Source: an uncultured bacterium (GTDB lineage: Bacteria; Verrucomicrobiota; Kiritimatiellia; CAIKKV01; CAITUY01). Taken from it: a DNA stretch of 64,000 bases. Shown in pieces: positions 45,445-53,532 of the stretch. Where the stretch lies: positions 16,926 through 80,925 of the forward strand of contig CAIVSY010000106.1 of the NCBI GenBank assembly GCA_903908715.1, given 5' to 3'. A program made the translations under genes and the position numbers. Under the pieces are notes generated by a model. The model did not search any database. It was not told the origin of the DNA and saw only the letters and a list, made by a program, of their open reading frames with translations. The stretch's first letter is position 1; the number at the start of each line of letters is the position of its first letter.

Positions 45445-46424
45445 CGATTCCAGCCCAGGTTGACATTGCCGGTTTATCCGTAACTCCGGCCATCCTGCTT
45501 GCCCCGATGGCCGGGTATTCCGACCTGGCATTCCGTATGAGTTTGCGCGAACTCGGCGGCGTCGGCCTGGCCTTCACCGAAATGCTGTCCCCTGCCAGCC
45601 TGCTCCAAGGCAAAGGCAACAAACGCAAAACCCTTCTCGCCACCTGCCCCGCCGATCAACCGCTGGGTCACCAGATTTACGGGAGTCATGCCGGGAGTTT
45701 GAGCAAGGCAGCACAATGGCTCTCCGGCAACGGCGCCACACTGATCGATATCAACATGGGTTGCCCCCAACGCAAGATCTCGAGTCACGGGGCAGGCGCA
45801 GGACTCCTTCGCGAACCGGAAGAAGCCATCCGGATTGCGGAATCCGTCGTTCAGGCGGCAGGCGTCCCCGTAAGCGTTAAACTTCGGCTCGGATGGGACC
45901 ACAACCGCCTCGTGGCCCACGAAATGATTGCGGGTCTTGAAAATGCCGGCGTCGCGGCCATAACCATTCACGGCAGAACCCGCGGACAGGGCTATACCGG
46001 AAAAGCCGATCTCGATGAAATCCGACGGGTTGTCCAGGCTGCCCGCAGGGTTCCGATTGTCGGTAACGGCGATATTACTTCACCCGAGTCGGCCCGCGCC
46101 ATGTACAACTTCACCGGTTGTGCGGCAATCATGATCGGGCGGGGCGCACTCTCGAATCCATGGTTGATCCGGGACATCGCCCGTGATCTCGCCAACCAGC
46201 CACCTCTTCCGGCGCCAAGCCGGGAAGAACGTGTCGCGTTTGCGCTAACTCACTTCGAAAGAATGGTGGATCTGTACGGCGCCCGCGGCGCGACCCTGCT
46301 TTACCGGAAATGGATCCCCCAATACCTGCGACGTCTCCTCAACGACCGACAGCATATGGTTGCCTTGCTGCAGCTTGAGTGTCCCGAAACAATGAGGAGA
46401 TCGCTCACCGCACTGGCGAACTGA
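45441..46424 (+). CDS. tRNA-dihydrouridine synthase (DusB-like)
   Basis: The protein has 327 residues. The FMN-binding barrel motifs LLAPMAGYSD, IDINMGCPQRKI with the catalytic Cys, SVKLRLGWD, ITIHGRTRGQGYTG and VGNGDI, MIGRGAL are all present. It reduces uridine to dihydrouridine in tRNA. The Dus helical domain follows about residue 240. Its ATG overlaps the malic enzyme stop (ATGA), so they are coupled. It converges with rpmB. Confidence 0.93.
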   Translation: MTIPAQVDIAGLSVTPAILLAPMAGYSDLAFRMSLRELGGVGLAFTEMLSPASLLQGKGNKRKTLLATCPADQPLGHQIYGSHAGSLSKAAQWLSGNGATLIDINMGCPQRKISSHGAGAGLLREPEEAIRIAESVVQAAGVPVSVKLRLGWDHNRLVAHEMIAGLENAGVAAITIHGRTRGQGYTGKADLDEIRRVVQAARRVPIVGNGDITSPESARAMYNFTGCAAIMIGRGALSNPWLIRDIARDLANQPPLPAPSREERVAFALTHFERMVDLYGARGATLLYRKWIPQYLRRLLNDRQHMVALLQLECPETMRRSLTALAN

Positions 46425-46452
46425 AAAAGAAACGCCGGGGGGCCCCCGGCGT
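46423..46452 (-). terminator. intrinsic terminator after rpmB
   Basis: The GC-rich inverted repeat CGCCGGGG/CCCCCGGCG (46433-46452) is followed on the minus strand by a U-rich run (46423-46432, interrupted by single Cs). It is 24 bp past the rpmB stop. The + strand side lacks a T-run, so it chiefly serves the minus strand. Confidence 0.78.
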
Positions 46453-46475
46453 CGCTTCTGGAATGATGGGACCGC

Positions 46476-46703
46476 TTATCCCTTGGTGATCCGCTTCGAC
46501 CGGATGCAAGCACTGCAAACCGTCTTGCGAACTTTGGATCCATTTTCCAATACCCGAATCTTCTGGAGATTCGGCAGAAAACGCCTGCGGGTTATCCCCG
46601 TCGTGTGCAATCCAATACCTCCCTTGGCCTTTGCAAGACCGTGACGGACGATCCGGTTCCCCATCCCCATTGTCTTTCCACAAATATCACATGCCCTAGC
46701 CAT
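46476..46703 (-). CDS. rpmB: 50S ribosomal protein bL28
   Basis: The protein has 75 residues from ATG 46703 with AAGGAGAG upstream. It shows ARACDICGK at the start and CSACIRS at the end, so both CxxC halves of the zinc ribbon are kept. GITRRRFLPNLQKIRV is the L28 core. It is single-cistronic, with its own promoter and terminator. Confidence 0.96.
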   Translation of the reverse strand: MARACDICGKTMGMGNRIVRHGLAKAKGGIGLHTTGITRRRFLPNLQKIRVLENGSKVRKTVCSACIRSKRITKG

Positions 46704-46730
46704 CTCATCTCTCCTTATTGATAGGCGCGA

Positions 46731-46759
46731 ATGATAGGTATCAGCCAAATCACGCGCAA
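46731..46759 (-). promoter_or_regulatory. promoter of rpmB
   Basis: TTGCGC (46754-46759), 17 bp and TATCAT (46731-46736) on the minus strand, 28 bp above the start codon. The -10 has one mismatch and the -35 has three. Confidence 0.45.
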
Positions 46760-46778
46760 GAAAAAAAGCACATCCCCA

Positions 46779-46937
46779 TCACCGGTCAGACGGTGTGAAA
46801 CCGGGTAATCCCATTGTGCCCTCCCACGGCTGGGGCACATTCCAAGGCATATCCCCATCCTGTGTGGTTGCACAACCCGCGGCAAAGGCCACTACCAGCA
46901 GGACACACCCGAGCAAAATAGATTTCACCATTGTCAT
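46779..46937 (-). CDS. small lipoprotein
   Basis: A 52-residue peptide from ATG 46937 (50 from ATG 46931). The lipoprotein signal sequence ends in FAAGC, and the mature part is about 30 residues (TTQDGDMPWNVPQPWEG, then GLPGF). A short Trp/Pro-rich tail of this kind suggests an anchored peptide. It follows the coiled-coil protein gene by 25 bp on the same strand. No Shine-Dalgarno is evident. A role linked to the upstream protein is inference. Confidence 0.6.
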   Translation of the reverse strand: MTMVKSILLGCVLLVVAFAAGCATTQDGDMPWNVPQPWEGTMGLPGFTPSDR

Positions 46938-46962
46938 GCCCGGAAAGCGGTCGTTTCCAATC

Positions 46963-47919
46963 TCAATAAAATACATAGTCACCCTTGGACAACGGCATTT
47001 GCTGCCAGTCGCCCAGGATCTCCCCAAACGCAAACCGCTGCTCCATCATAACTTCCGAGACCCGTACCTTGCCAACCAGTTTGTCTTCACGCTGAACCGT
47101 CAGATCGGTCAGGGGAATCATTCGCGCTTCCGCCGTCATGTCCATAACAACAAAATTCCAATTCGTGTTCACAACCAGAATCTTCCCCTGCAACCCTGGC
47201 GGCGGCGCATTGGAATCGGAAGGTCCATGCAGACAGGTCGCCAAGTCCTTCTGAAGTTTCTCCACAAACCGTTTCGTCGCCGTCAGTTGCGATTCCTTGT
47301 CACTCAACTTGTCGGTCAATGATACAATCTCATTCTTCTGCTTATCCACTTCCCCTTCCAACTTCTCCTTAGTGGCATTCAGATCGGCAATCTCCCCGGT
47401 CTTCTGCACAATGTCCTGACGGGCCACCGTAAGATCATCCTCGGTCTTCTTGAGCGTGTCCTTGGTATCTGCCAGATCCTTCTCCGTCGCAACCAAAGTG
47501 TTACTGGTTGTATCCAACGTCGCACGCGTCTGGCCAAGATTGATCCGTGTATCGTTCAGGCGCACAAACTGCAACTCGGCTTTCGATATGACATCCTTCA
47601 GCGCTGCGTCCAACGTGCCAGGCCCATCCATCTTCTTGACACCATTCTCGGCGACAACCTTGCCATCCGCACCAACCTGATAGAAGTTCTTGAATTCCTC
47701 CCGGCCCATCTTGACGTGGGGAAGATCCTGACTGACAAGATCCACAGGCGTCTCCGGGGGCACCTCCAACGTACTGGCAAACTGAATGGCTCCGTCCATC
47801 AACTTGATATTCCGCCCCTTAAGTTCCTCACGCTGGAGAAAAAGCATAATCTCCACTGCAAGCGCTACACCACTAAGGACCAGGACTAGAACAACCAAAA
47901 TCTTCAGGAGCTTATCCAT
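46963..47919 (-). CDS. membrane-anchored coiled-coil protein
   Basis: The protein has 318 residues. A single transmembrane segment lies at about 5-25. A long coiled coil at about 115-235 has heptads in which TEKDLADTKDTLKKTEDDL repeats. The C-terminal globular domain starts at about 247 with GKILVVNTNWNFVVMDM and ends GDYVFY; similar domains are frequent in PVC envelope proteins. GAGGG lies before the ATG. The function is unknown; an envelope or divisome scaffold is plausible. It is the first gene of a pair with the small lipoprotein. Confidence 0.78.
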   Translation of the reverse strand: MDKLLKILVVLVLVLSGVALAVEIMLFLQREELKGRNIKLMDGAIQFASTLEVPPETPVDLVSQDLPHVKMGREEFKNFYQVGADGKVVAENGVKKMDGPGTLDAALKDVISKAELQFVRLNDTRINLGQTRATLDTTSNTLVATEKDLADTKDTLKKTEDDLTVARQDIVQKTGEIADLNATKEKLEGEVDKQKNEIVSLTDKLSDKESQLTATKRFVEKLQKDLATCLHGPSDSNAPPPGLQGKILVVNTNWNFVVMDMTAEARMIPLTDLTVQREDKLVGKVRVSEVMMEQRFAFGEILGDWQQMPLSKGDYVFY

Positions 47920-47958
47920 AGTAACCCTCTGATTGCGGAATTATTCCGTGATGGTCAG

Positions 47959-47988
47959 AATATGCATCGACGGATGTTTTCCTGTCAA
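47959..47988 (-). promoter_or_regulatory. promoter of the coiled-coil protein gene
   Basis: TTGACA (47983-47988), 18 bp and CATATT (47959-47964) on the minus strand, about 40 bp before the start codon. The palindrome CGGAATTATTCCG close to the expected +1 (about 47937-47949) could be an operator. Confidence 0.5.
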
Positions 47989-48087
47989 CAAAAATACCCT
48001 CCCACACCGAAAGCGAAAGCACTCCACAAACCAGAGCACAAAGAACCGCTAAAAGTCAGAATATATAGGATTTGAATATCAAGCGCC

Positions 48088-51000
48088 CTATTTCACTATC
48101 TCCGTTCTGGCGGAGTCCGCGGCCAGTTCCTTATTGCCCATGCGAATCACACCACGTGCCGCCAGCGACATCGTTACCTTGGACCCACGGGTTTGAACCG
48201 ACCCGATCGTCCCCTGTAACTTCACCTTGCCGCCAAAGGCAGTATACTCGGGTAGCGGTGCCGGCTTAAGTTGGGACGGCTCAAATGCCGGAGCGTCACC
48301 AGCACAAGCCCACCAGACGACCTGCGCAAGGTCAGCCCCCACCTGATTTCCCATCTTCTCGCCTCTGAGAAGATCCCGATGCGCATCCCAGCGCCGGCCA
48401 TTCCCCTCAACAACCATTTCAACTCGAGTCGGGTCCCATCCGAATGAGCCCCGCTTGAAGATCAACAGCCGGAGAAGATCCCCCTTGCCCACATTGACTC
48501 CTTCCACAATACGATTCAGCTTTCCACCGTCATCAAACTCTCCCGACGCCAGCAACTCAGATCCCTTTCGCAACTCGTAGCGGACCCCGTCACTCAAGTG
48601 CGACAGACTCTTATCTGTACAGACTTCCGCGTCCGACAAATCCACAGAGACACGAACCGTTCCGCTCAGCGGACTGCGCCACACCAGCGCCATCGGACGG
48701 TTTTCCGGATGGACCAGCAGGGAGTCCTGCGGCAGATAGTCCGGGACGATCGGAACATTCTTCCCGCGCTTGATCCACAGACACGGCAAGCCGGAACCCT
48801 CGGCCTTGCAAACCAGGGCGCCATCATCCGTCTCCACATCAGAGAGTGGCTCAAGCACCTGTCCGACCAACCGCAGGTCCATTTTCTCGCCGTCTCCACC
48901 ACAAATCCACCACACGGCCTCAGACACACCGGCAGGTAGATCGTTCGCAAGAGATCCGCCGTTCAGCAGGGTTTCCGTCAAACCCCACACACGGTTACCC
49001 AATCCACGCACCTGCATGTCAACCTGGGTCGAATCGAACCAGAGACACGCCCCGGGCAGGATCACCAGACGAACGAGGTCCCCTTCCGCCACCTGCACCG
49101 TGTTTGCGGAAAGCGTGACGTTACCCGCCCCAGGGGCTACCACAGCACGAGCCAGTGTCTTCGCGCCACACCGGAGTTCCGCAATAACGCCATCATTCTT
49201 GTCGGCAGGCGCATCTTGCTTGTCCGCCGGCTGGCGGCGAACCGTCGCAGAGACCGATACCAAGCCCCGGACCGGGCTCTTCCAGACAACCGTCACCGGC
49301 TCCACCTCATCCGGGTGTACGTAAATGCCCGGCACAAACGTCACCGGTGACTCGCTCTTGGTCACCTGCTCCTTGGCATTGATCATCAGCCAGGGCGTCG
49401 CGGTACCATTTGGGGAATGGCTGGGGCAATCCAGAATCGGCTCACCCGCGGGCAAAGCAGTCAGTCCTTTTAACCCTGTCGCCTGCTTCACCTCAGGAGC
49501 CATGAAAACGCAGTCTTTGCCGGCCGCCGTCTCGACCTCGACGATCTTTCCATCCGCGGACCAGGTGACCTTGGGAGCCGGTTCGCTCTTGAGGCGCGGA
49601 TACAGCACCGCACAGACCGTTCCCCGCCCCGCCAGCGTGCCCGTCAACGCGATCTGCGTGATCGTACCGGGTCCCTCCCGCCCCTCCCGGTAACTGCACG
49701 ACACATTCTGGCTCGCCTTCTCCGTGCCGAACTTCAGCTTCGCCGCGTCCTTCACCAGGATCTCCAGGTCCACATCCTCCTGCCCCTCCAGCGTCGCCCC
49801 GTTCTCGTGCACCGTCACCGCATTGCCCGTCAGCCACAGCCGCCAGGTCGCCGCCGCGTCCGAATCATGCGTGTCCCGGATCACGAAGTAGTTCGGACCC
49901 AGCGGGTCCGCATCCTTCGAAAACGCAATCTCACGCCGCCACGCACCTTTCTGCCCGCTCACATAGTCCAACCCCGGCGACGTCGTGAACGTCTTGACGT
50001 ACATATCCGAACCGCCCCACGCGTCCTGCGAGGTGAGCATGCTGTGCCACCGGTCCGGATGCCGCCCGACATACCCCCAGTCATCACACAGGATCCGCCC
50101 CTTCCCGTAGACCACGATGCTCCCGCTATCCAGGTCGTAGTGCGAACGGTTGCCCCCCGCGATCATGTGCAGGTACGTCTCCCGATCGCTCTGCATCGTA
50201 TTGCGCAGCACCAGACCCGTGTTCCGGAACCAGCGGCTCCCCAGTTCCACTGGCTTGGCTACCACACCGCTCTGGCTCATCATGAACCGGTACCCCAGCA
50301 TCGACGGAAAGTTCCACCCGATCCCCAGCCCGCCAAACGAACCGTTCTGCTCGAAAACCCACTGCATCGCCGACGCAAACTCCGGATCCTTCTGCTTCCA
50401 GATCGCCGCAATCAATCCGTACACCCCCGTCGGCTCCCCGTGATACGTGTTCCCGATCGGCGGCTGATGCCGCCACCCCCCCGTCCGGCTGTCCCGCGGC
50501 GTCGATATCGCACCAAACCACTCCGCCACCTTCCGCATCCGCGGCTCGAACGCATAGTCCCCGTACCCCGAGTTCGCCGCCATCGCAAATCCCGCCAGCA
50601 TGTGGTCAAAACTCACCATCGCATAGTGCGGCGCCTCCACCCAGCCCCCGTCCTCGTCCGACCACGCCGTCAACTGCCACCGCAACTGCCCCAGCCCGAG
50701 TTCCGCCCACCTCTTCGCCTCCGGATGATTCGGCAGCATGCACGCCACCGTCGTGCGGTACAGCGCCACGATCGACGTCATGTTCGCAAACCCGCTGTAC
50801 CCCCGCTCCGGCGACCAGTAGTCCATGCTGCCCGTCACGTACCCGATGAACGCCAGCCTCGCCAGCACCCGCTTGCGCGCCTCCGGCGTGAACGCCTCCG
50901 TGCTCAAGATCGGATCCAGCAGGTTGAACACCGTCGTGATCAGCGACTGCATGTGCGGCGCCGTCCCCTGCCCCTGCAGGTAGTCCTCCTTCACGTACCA

Positions 51001-52416
51001 GTCCACCACCGTCTGCAGGTACTCCTCCGCCTTGTCCGCCATCCGCTTCCCCAGCCGCGCGTCCCCCGTCGCTATGAACTCCCGGATCGGCCCGTCCAGC
51101 ATGTACTTGTCCACCGGCTGCTGCGTCGCCCACCTCTCCAACTCCTTCGGATCCGACTTCAATCGCCCCTTGATCTCCGCCAACTCCTGCTTGCGCACGT
51201 ACAGCCGCGGATGGTTATCCTCATCCCCGGCCCATTCCAGCACGTAGTCCTTCACCTTCTCCAGCGGCAAATCCCCGTGCTTGATCAATAACTTCTGCGC
51301 CGGCGGCGCCACCCGCTTGCCCAATAACGCCTCGCTCGCACTCTTTTCGAGCACTCCCAGCAGCCACACACGCCGACCCCCGCTCACCGGCAGGTCCACC
51401 GTCATCACCCCGTCCCGCACCGCCGCATTCACCCCGGCTCCCGCCTGCGGCGCCTTCCCAGCCCACTTCGGATCCACCCACAGGCTCGGCTTGATCATCC
51501 CCATCACCAGCATCTCGGCCGAGGCCCCAGCAGGCTTCGCTCCCCCGGCCACCCCCGCCCCCGCCTGCGTCGGCGTGTATAACCCGATCCAGCGCCCGTT
51601 CCGGTTGTTGTTCCACCGCAGCCACGGCGTCAAATGATACCCCGCAATCGGATCGGTCAACACCCCCGCACTCTCCGCCCGCGCGTCCCGATGATACAAA
51701 TGCGTCGGCTGAAACCCGTTCCCGCCCAGCACCACCCGCATCACTCCACCGCCCGGCGCGTCAAACTGCTCGTCCACCACCACCACCGGCTCCGCCCTCT
51801 CCACTCGGTACCGCACCGTCCACACACCCCCATCCGCAAACACCGCCCGGCTCTCCACCTCCACAAACACCTGCCCGCGCGCCACCACCGATGCCTTGTA
51901 CTCCTTGATCGCAACGCCCCCTTCCAGCACAGACCCGCCCGTCCACGCCGACCCTCCCACCCGAATCGCCGCAATCGGACCCTGTCCCGCCTTCAGCTTC
52001 TTGCGCACCTCGATCCCGATCCGCCCGTTGACCACCTGGATCCCGTCCCCGTCCTCCACCACCTTCAGGTCGCTCTTCCCGCTGCTCGCCATCCGACCCC
52101 CGTTGAACCGGTACGTCCGCGTTTCGTACGCCCCAAGATCAGCCTGGAAGCAAATCCGGCTCTCCCCTTCACCCCCAACCACCTGGTACACCACCTCCTG
52201 CCCCTCAGGCCCCAGCAACGCAAATCCCTTCTTCACCAACCCTCGCTGCTCCACCGTCATCGGAAACGATACACACTCGTTGCTCCACCCATACCCAAGA
52301 TGATCCCTCAATACAAAACCGCCCGAGGGCTCCGTGCCAAAGGCACCCGCGACCGAGAGAAGAACCAGCAACGCGAAAAGGATCAGAAAACCGCACACGC
52401 TAGTTGACTTATTCAT
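48088..52416 (-). CDS. large secreted heparinase II/III-like protein with duplicated C-terminal modules
   Basis: The protein has 1442 residues from ATG 52416; ATG 52422 and 52443 are also in frame. A signal peptide covers about 1-28 (FLILFALLVLLSVAGAFG). A beta-sandwich fills about 35-360. An (alpha/alpha) toroid fills about 390-670 (HPRLYVRKQELAEIKGRL, then GGWVEAPHYAM). An antiparallel beta domain with AGGNRSHYDLDSGSIVVYGKGRIL follows to about 950. This order is that of PL12/PL8/PL21-type polysaccharide lyases, with His and Tyr available as catalysts. Two repeats of about 170 residues (HPDEVEPVTVVWKSP and HPENRPMALVWRSP, each ending WW-x-C) close the protein. The first two thirds use strongly G-ending codons; the rest does not. 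Confidence 0.78.
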   Translation of the reverse strand: MNKSTSVCGFLILFALLVLLSVAGAFGTEPSGGFVLRDHLGYGWSNECVSFPMTVEQRGLVKKGFALLGPEGQEVVYQVVGGEGESRICFQADLGAYETRTYRFNGGRMASSGKSDLKVVEDGDGIQVVNGRIGIEVRKKLKAGQGPIAAIRVGGSAWTGGSVLEGGVAIKEYKASVVARGQVFVEVESRAVFADGGVWTVRYRVERAEPVVVVDEQFDAPGGGVMRVVLGGNGFQPTHLYHRDARAESAGVLTDPIAGYHLTPWLRWNNNRNGRWIGLYTPTQAGAGVAGGAKPAGASAEMLVMGMIKPSLWVDPKWAGKAPQAGAGVNAAVRDGVMTVDLPVSGGRRVWLLGVLEKSASEALLGKRVAPPAQKLLIKHGDLPLEKVKDYVLEWAGDEDNHPRLYVRKQELAEIKGRLKSDPKELERWATQQPVDKYMLDGPIREFIATGDARLGKRMADKAEEYLQTVVDWYVKEDYLQGQGTAPHMQSLITTVFNLLDPILSTEAFTPEARKRVLARLAFIGYVTGSMDYWSPERGYSGFANMTSIVALYRTTVACMLPNHPEAKRWAELGLGQLRWQLTAWSDEDGGWVEAPHYAMVSFDHMLAGFAMAANSGYGDYAFEPRMRKVAEWFGAISTPRDSRTGGWRHQPPIGNTYHGEPTGVYGLIAAIWKQKDPEFASAMQWVFEQNGSFGGLGIGWNFPSMLGYRFMMSQSGVVAKPVELGSRWFRNTGLVLRNTMQSDRETYLHMIAGGNRSHYDLDSGSIVVYGKGRILCDDWGYVGRHPDRWHSMLTSQDAWGGSDMYVKTFTTSPGLDYVSGQKGAWRREIAFSKDADPLGPNYFVIRDTHDSDAAATWRLWLTGNAVTVHENGATLEGQEDVDLEILVKDAAKLKFGTEKASQNVSCSYREGREGPGTITQIALTGTLAGRGTVCAVLYPRLKSEPAPKVTWSADGKIVEVETAAGKDCVFMAPEVKQATGLKGLTALPAGEPILDCPSHSPNGTATPWLMINAKEQVTKSESPVTFVPGIYVHPDEVEPVTVVWKSPVRGLVSVSATVRRQPADKQDAPADKNDGVIAELRCGAKTLARAVVAPGAGNVTLSANTVQVAEGDLVRLVILPGACLWFDSTQVDMQVRGLGNRVWGLTETLLNGGSLANDLPAGVSEAVWWICGGDGEKMDLRLVGQVLEPLSDVETDDGALVCKAEGSGLPCLWIKRGKNVPIVPDYLPQDSLLVHPENRPMALVWRSPLSGTVRVSVDLSDAEVCTDKSLSHLSDGVRYELRKGSELLASGEFDDGGKLNRIVEGVNVGKGDLLRLLIFKRGSFGWDPTRVEMVVEGNGRRWDAHRDLLRGEKMGNQVGADLAQVVWWACAGDAPAFEPSQLKPAPLPEYTAFGGKVKLQGTIGSVQTRGSKVTMSLAARGVIRMGNKELAADSARTEIVK

Positions 52417-52457
52417 CTTCATAACCTTTCCATTCTTGACCACAATCTCATGAACGC

Positions 52458-53471
52458 CTACCGATCCCGCCTGCCCGCCGCCTCCCCAATAGCCTTCAAG
52501 ATACGCATATACTCTTCGGAAATACGACCGCTCCGCTCGATGGGAACATCCCAGCTGACAACTCCGCCATTTGCCATGACCTGTTTCGTATAACCCACGG
52601 GCAGTTCGACATCAAACCGGGGCGCACCTTCACACCAGCCTTGCCCCAGATACGTAAGGACGTGCCATCGAACCTGCCGGCCCTGGCACTCGACCCAGGG
52701 GCCACGGCAGAGCGGTAACGCGTGGTCCTGCTCACCGGCCGTATAATCCTCCTCAGGAGTCAGCGGACGGACATAACGCCCGCTGCCATCCGACCAGATG
52801 TTGCCCACCGTCCCGTAGTTAAAGGCCACAAGGCTGTCCGGATTGCCCGCCCGCAGCGCCGCCGCGAAGCTGCGGAAGTTGGGCTCGTCCTCGAACTGGT
52901 ACATGTCCTGCGAGAAATAGCACCCGTCAATCCACCACCCGCCGACCTTCGTTCCCCATCGAACCGACCACTCGCGGATGATCGACTCCCACTTGCGCTG
53001 GAATTCCGCCAGCCGTTTGCCCGTATAGTTGGGCGACCAACCGTTGGGCGGGGCGCCGGCATAGCCCCATTCCCATCCCAGCCGCTCCATCGCCGCCGTG
53101 TCGCCGTTCGGTGCCCCGCTCGTCAGGTACACCAGCAGGCGGATCCCCCGCGGCGCAAGCGCCGCGTAAAGGTCGGCCACGAGATCCCGACGGGAACACT
53201 TGCTCGGGGTGATGCCGACAAGCCGGTCGTACGTCGCGTTGGGAGAGAGATAATGCCCGCTGTTCTGGCCGATGGTGATGAAAAAGTACGGCGCCTTCAC
53301 CTCCACCAACTGGTTGGCCAGACCATCGACATCAAAGGCGTCCACCCAGCGGTTCCATTCGTCCGCCAACACACCGCTGCCGTTGCCGCCCCCAGGCGCC
53401 CCGGCCAGCCAGTGGCAAAAGACACCCCAACCGCATTTCGCAAACCATTCGGTCCTGTCCTTCACACTCAT
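52458..53471 (-). CDS. GH29-like alpha-L-fucosidase-fold protein
   Basis: The protein has 337 residues. It starts with DRTEWFAKCGWGVFCHWL, a typical opening of GH29 (FGMFIHWG in the family), followed by YFFITIGQNSGHYLSPN. Asp182 in GGWWIDGCYF is in the nucleophile position of the barrel. No C-terminal beta-sandwich domain is present, so the protein is shorter than usual fucosidases, and there is no signal peptide. Function as a fucosidase is inference, as several GH29-like families act on other sugars or lack activity. GGGAG precedes the ATG. It ends 41 bp before the lyase gene. Confidence 0.7.
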   Translation of the reverse strand: MSVKDRTEWFAKCGWGVFCHWLAGAPGGGNGSGVLADEWNRWVDAFDVDGLANQLVEVKAPYFFITIGQNSGHYLSPNATYDRLVGITPSKCSRRDLVADLYAALAPRGIRLLVYLTSGAPNGDTAAMERLGWEWGYAGAPPNGWSPNYTGKRLAEFQRKWESIIREWSVRWGTKVGGWWIDGCYFSQDMYQFEDEPNFRSFAAALRAGNPDSLVAFNYGTVGNIWSDGSGRYVRPLTPEEDYTAGEQDHALPLCRGPWVECQGRQVRWHVLTYLGQGWCEGAPRFDVELPVGYTKQVMANGGVVSWDVPIERSGRISEEYMRILKAIGEAAGRRDR

Positions 53472-53532
53472 CTGTCATCTCCCCGTGCTTGGCCCGGCCC
53501 CCTTTGCGCTCACGCCCCTCGGAAACCTATGC

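Noticed and set aside
46760..46795. Terminator after the small lipoprotein (CACCG/CGGTG with T7)
   Set aside because: The stem overlaps the stop codon and the T-run is about 12 bases away from it, so termination is doubtful.
49807..51291. A 494-residue open frame on the + strand
   Set aside because: It is Arg/Pro/His-rich low-complexity sequence opposite the G-ending codons of the lyase-like gene. No domain or ribosome binding site is seen.
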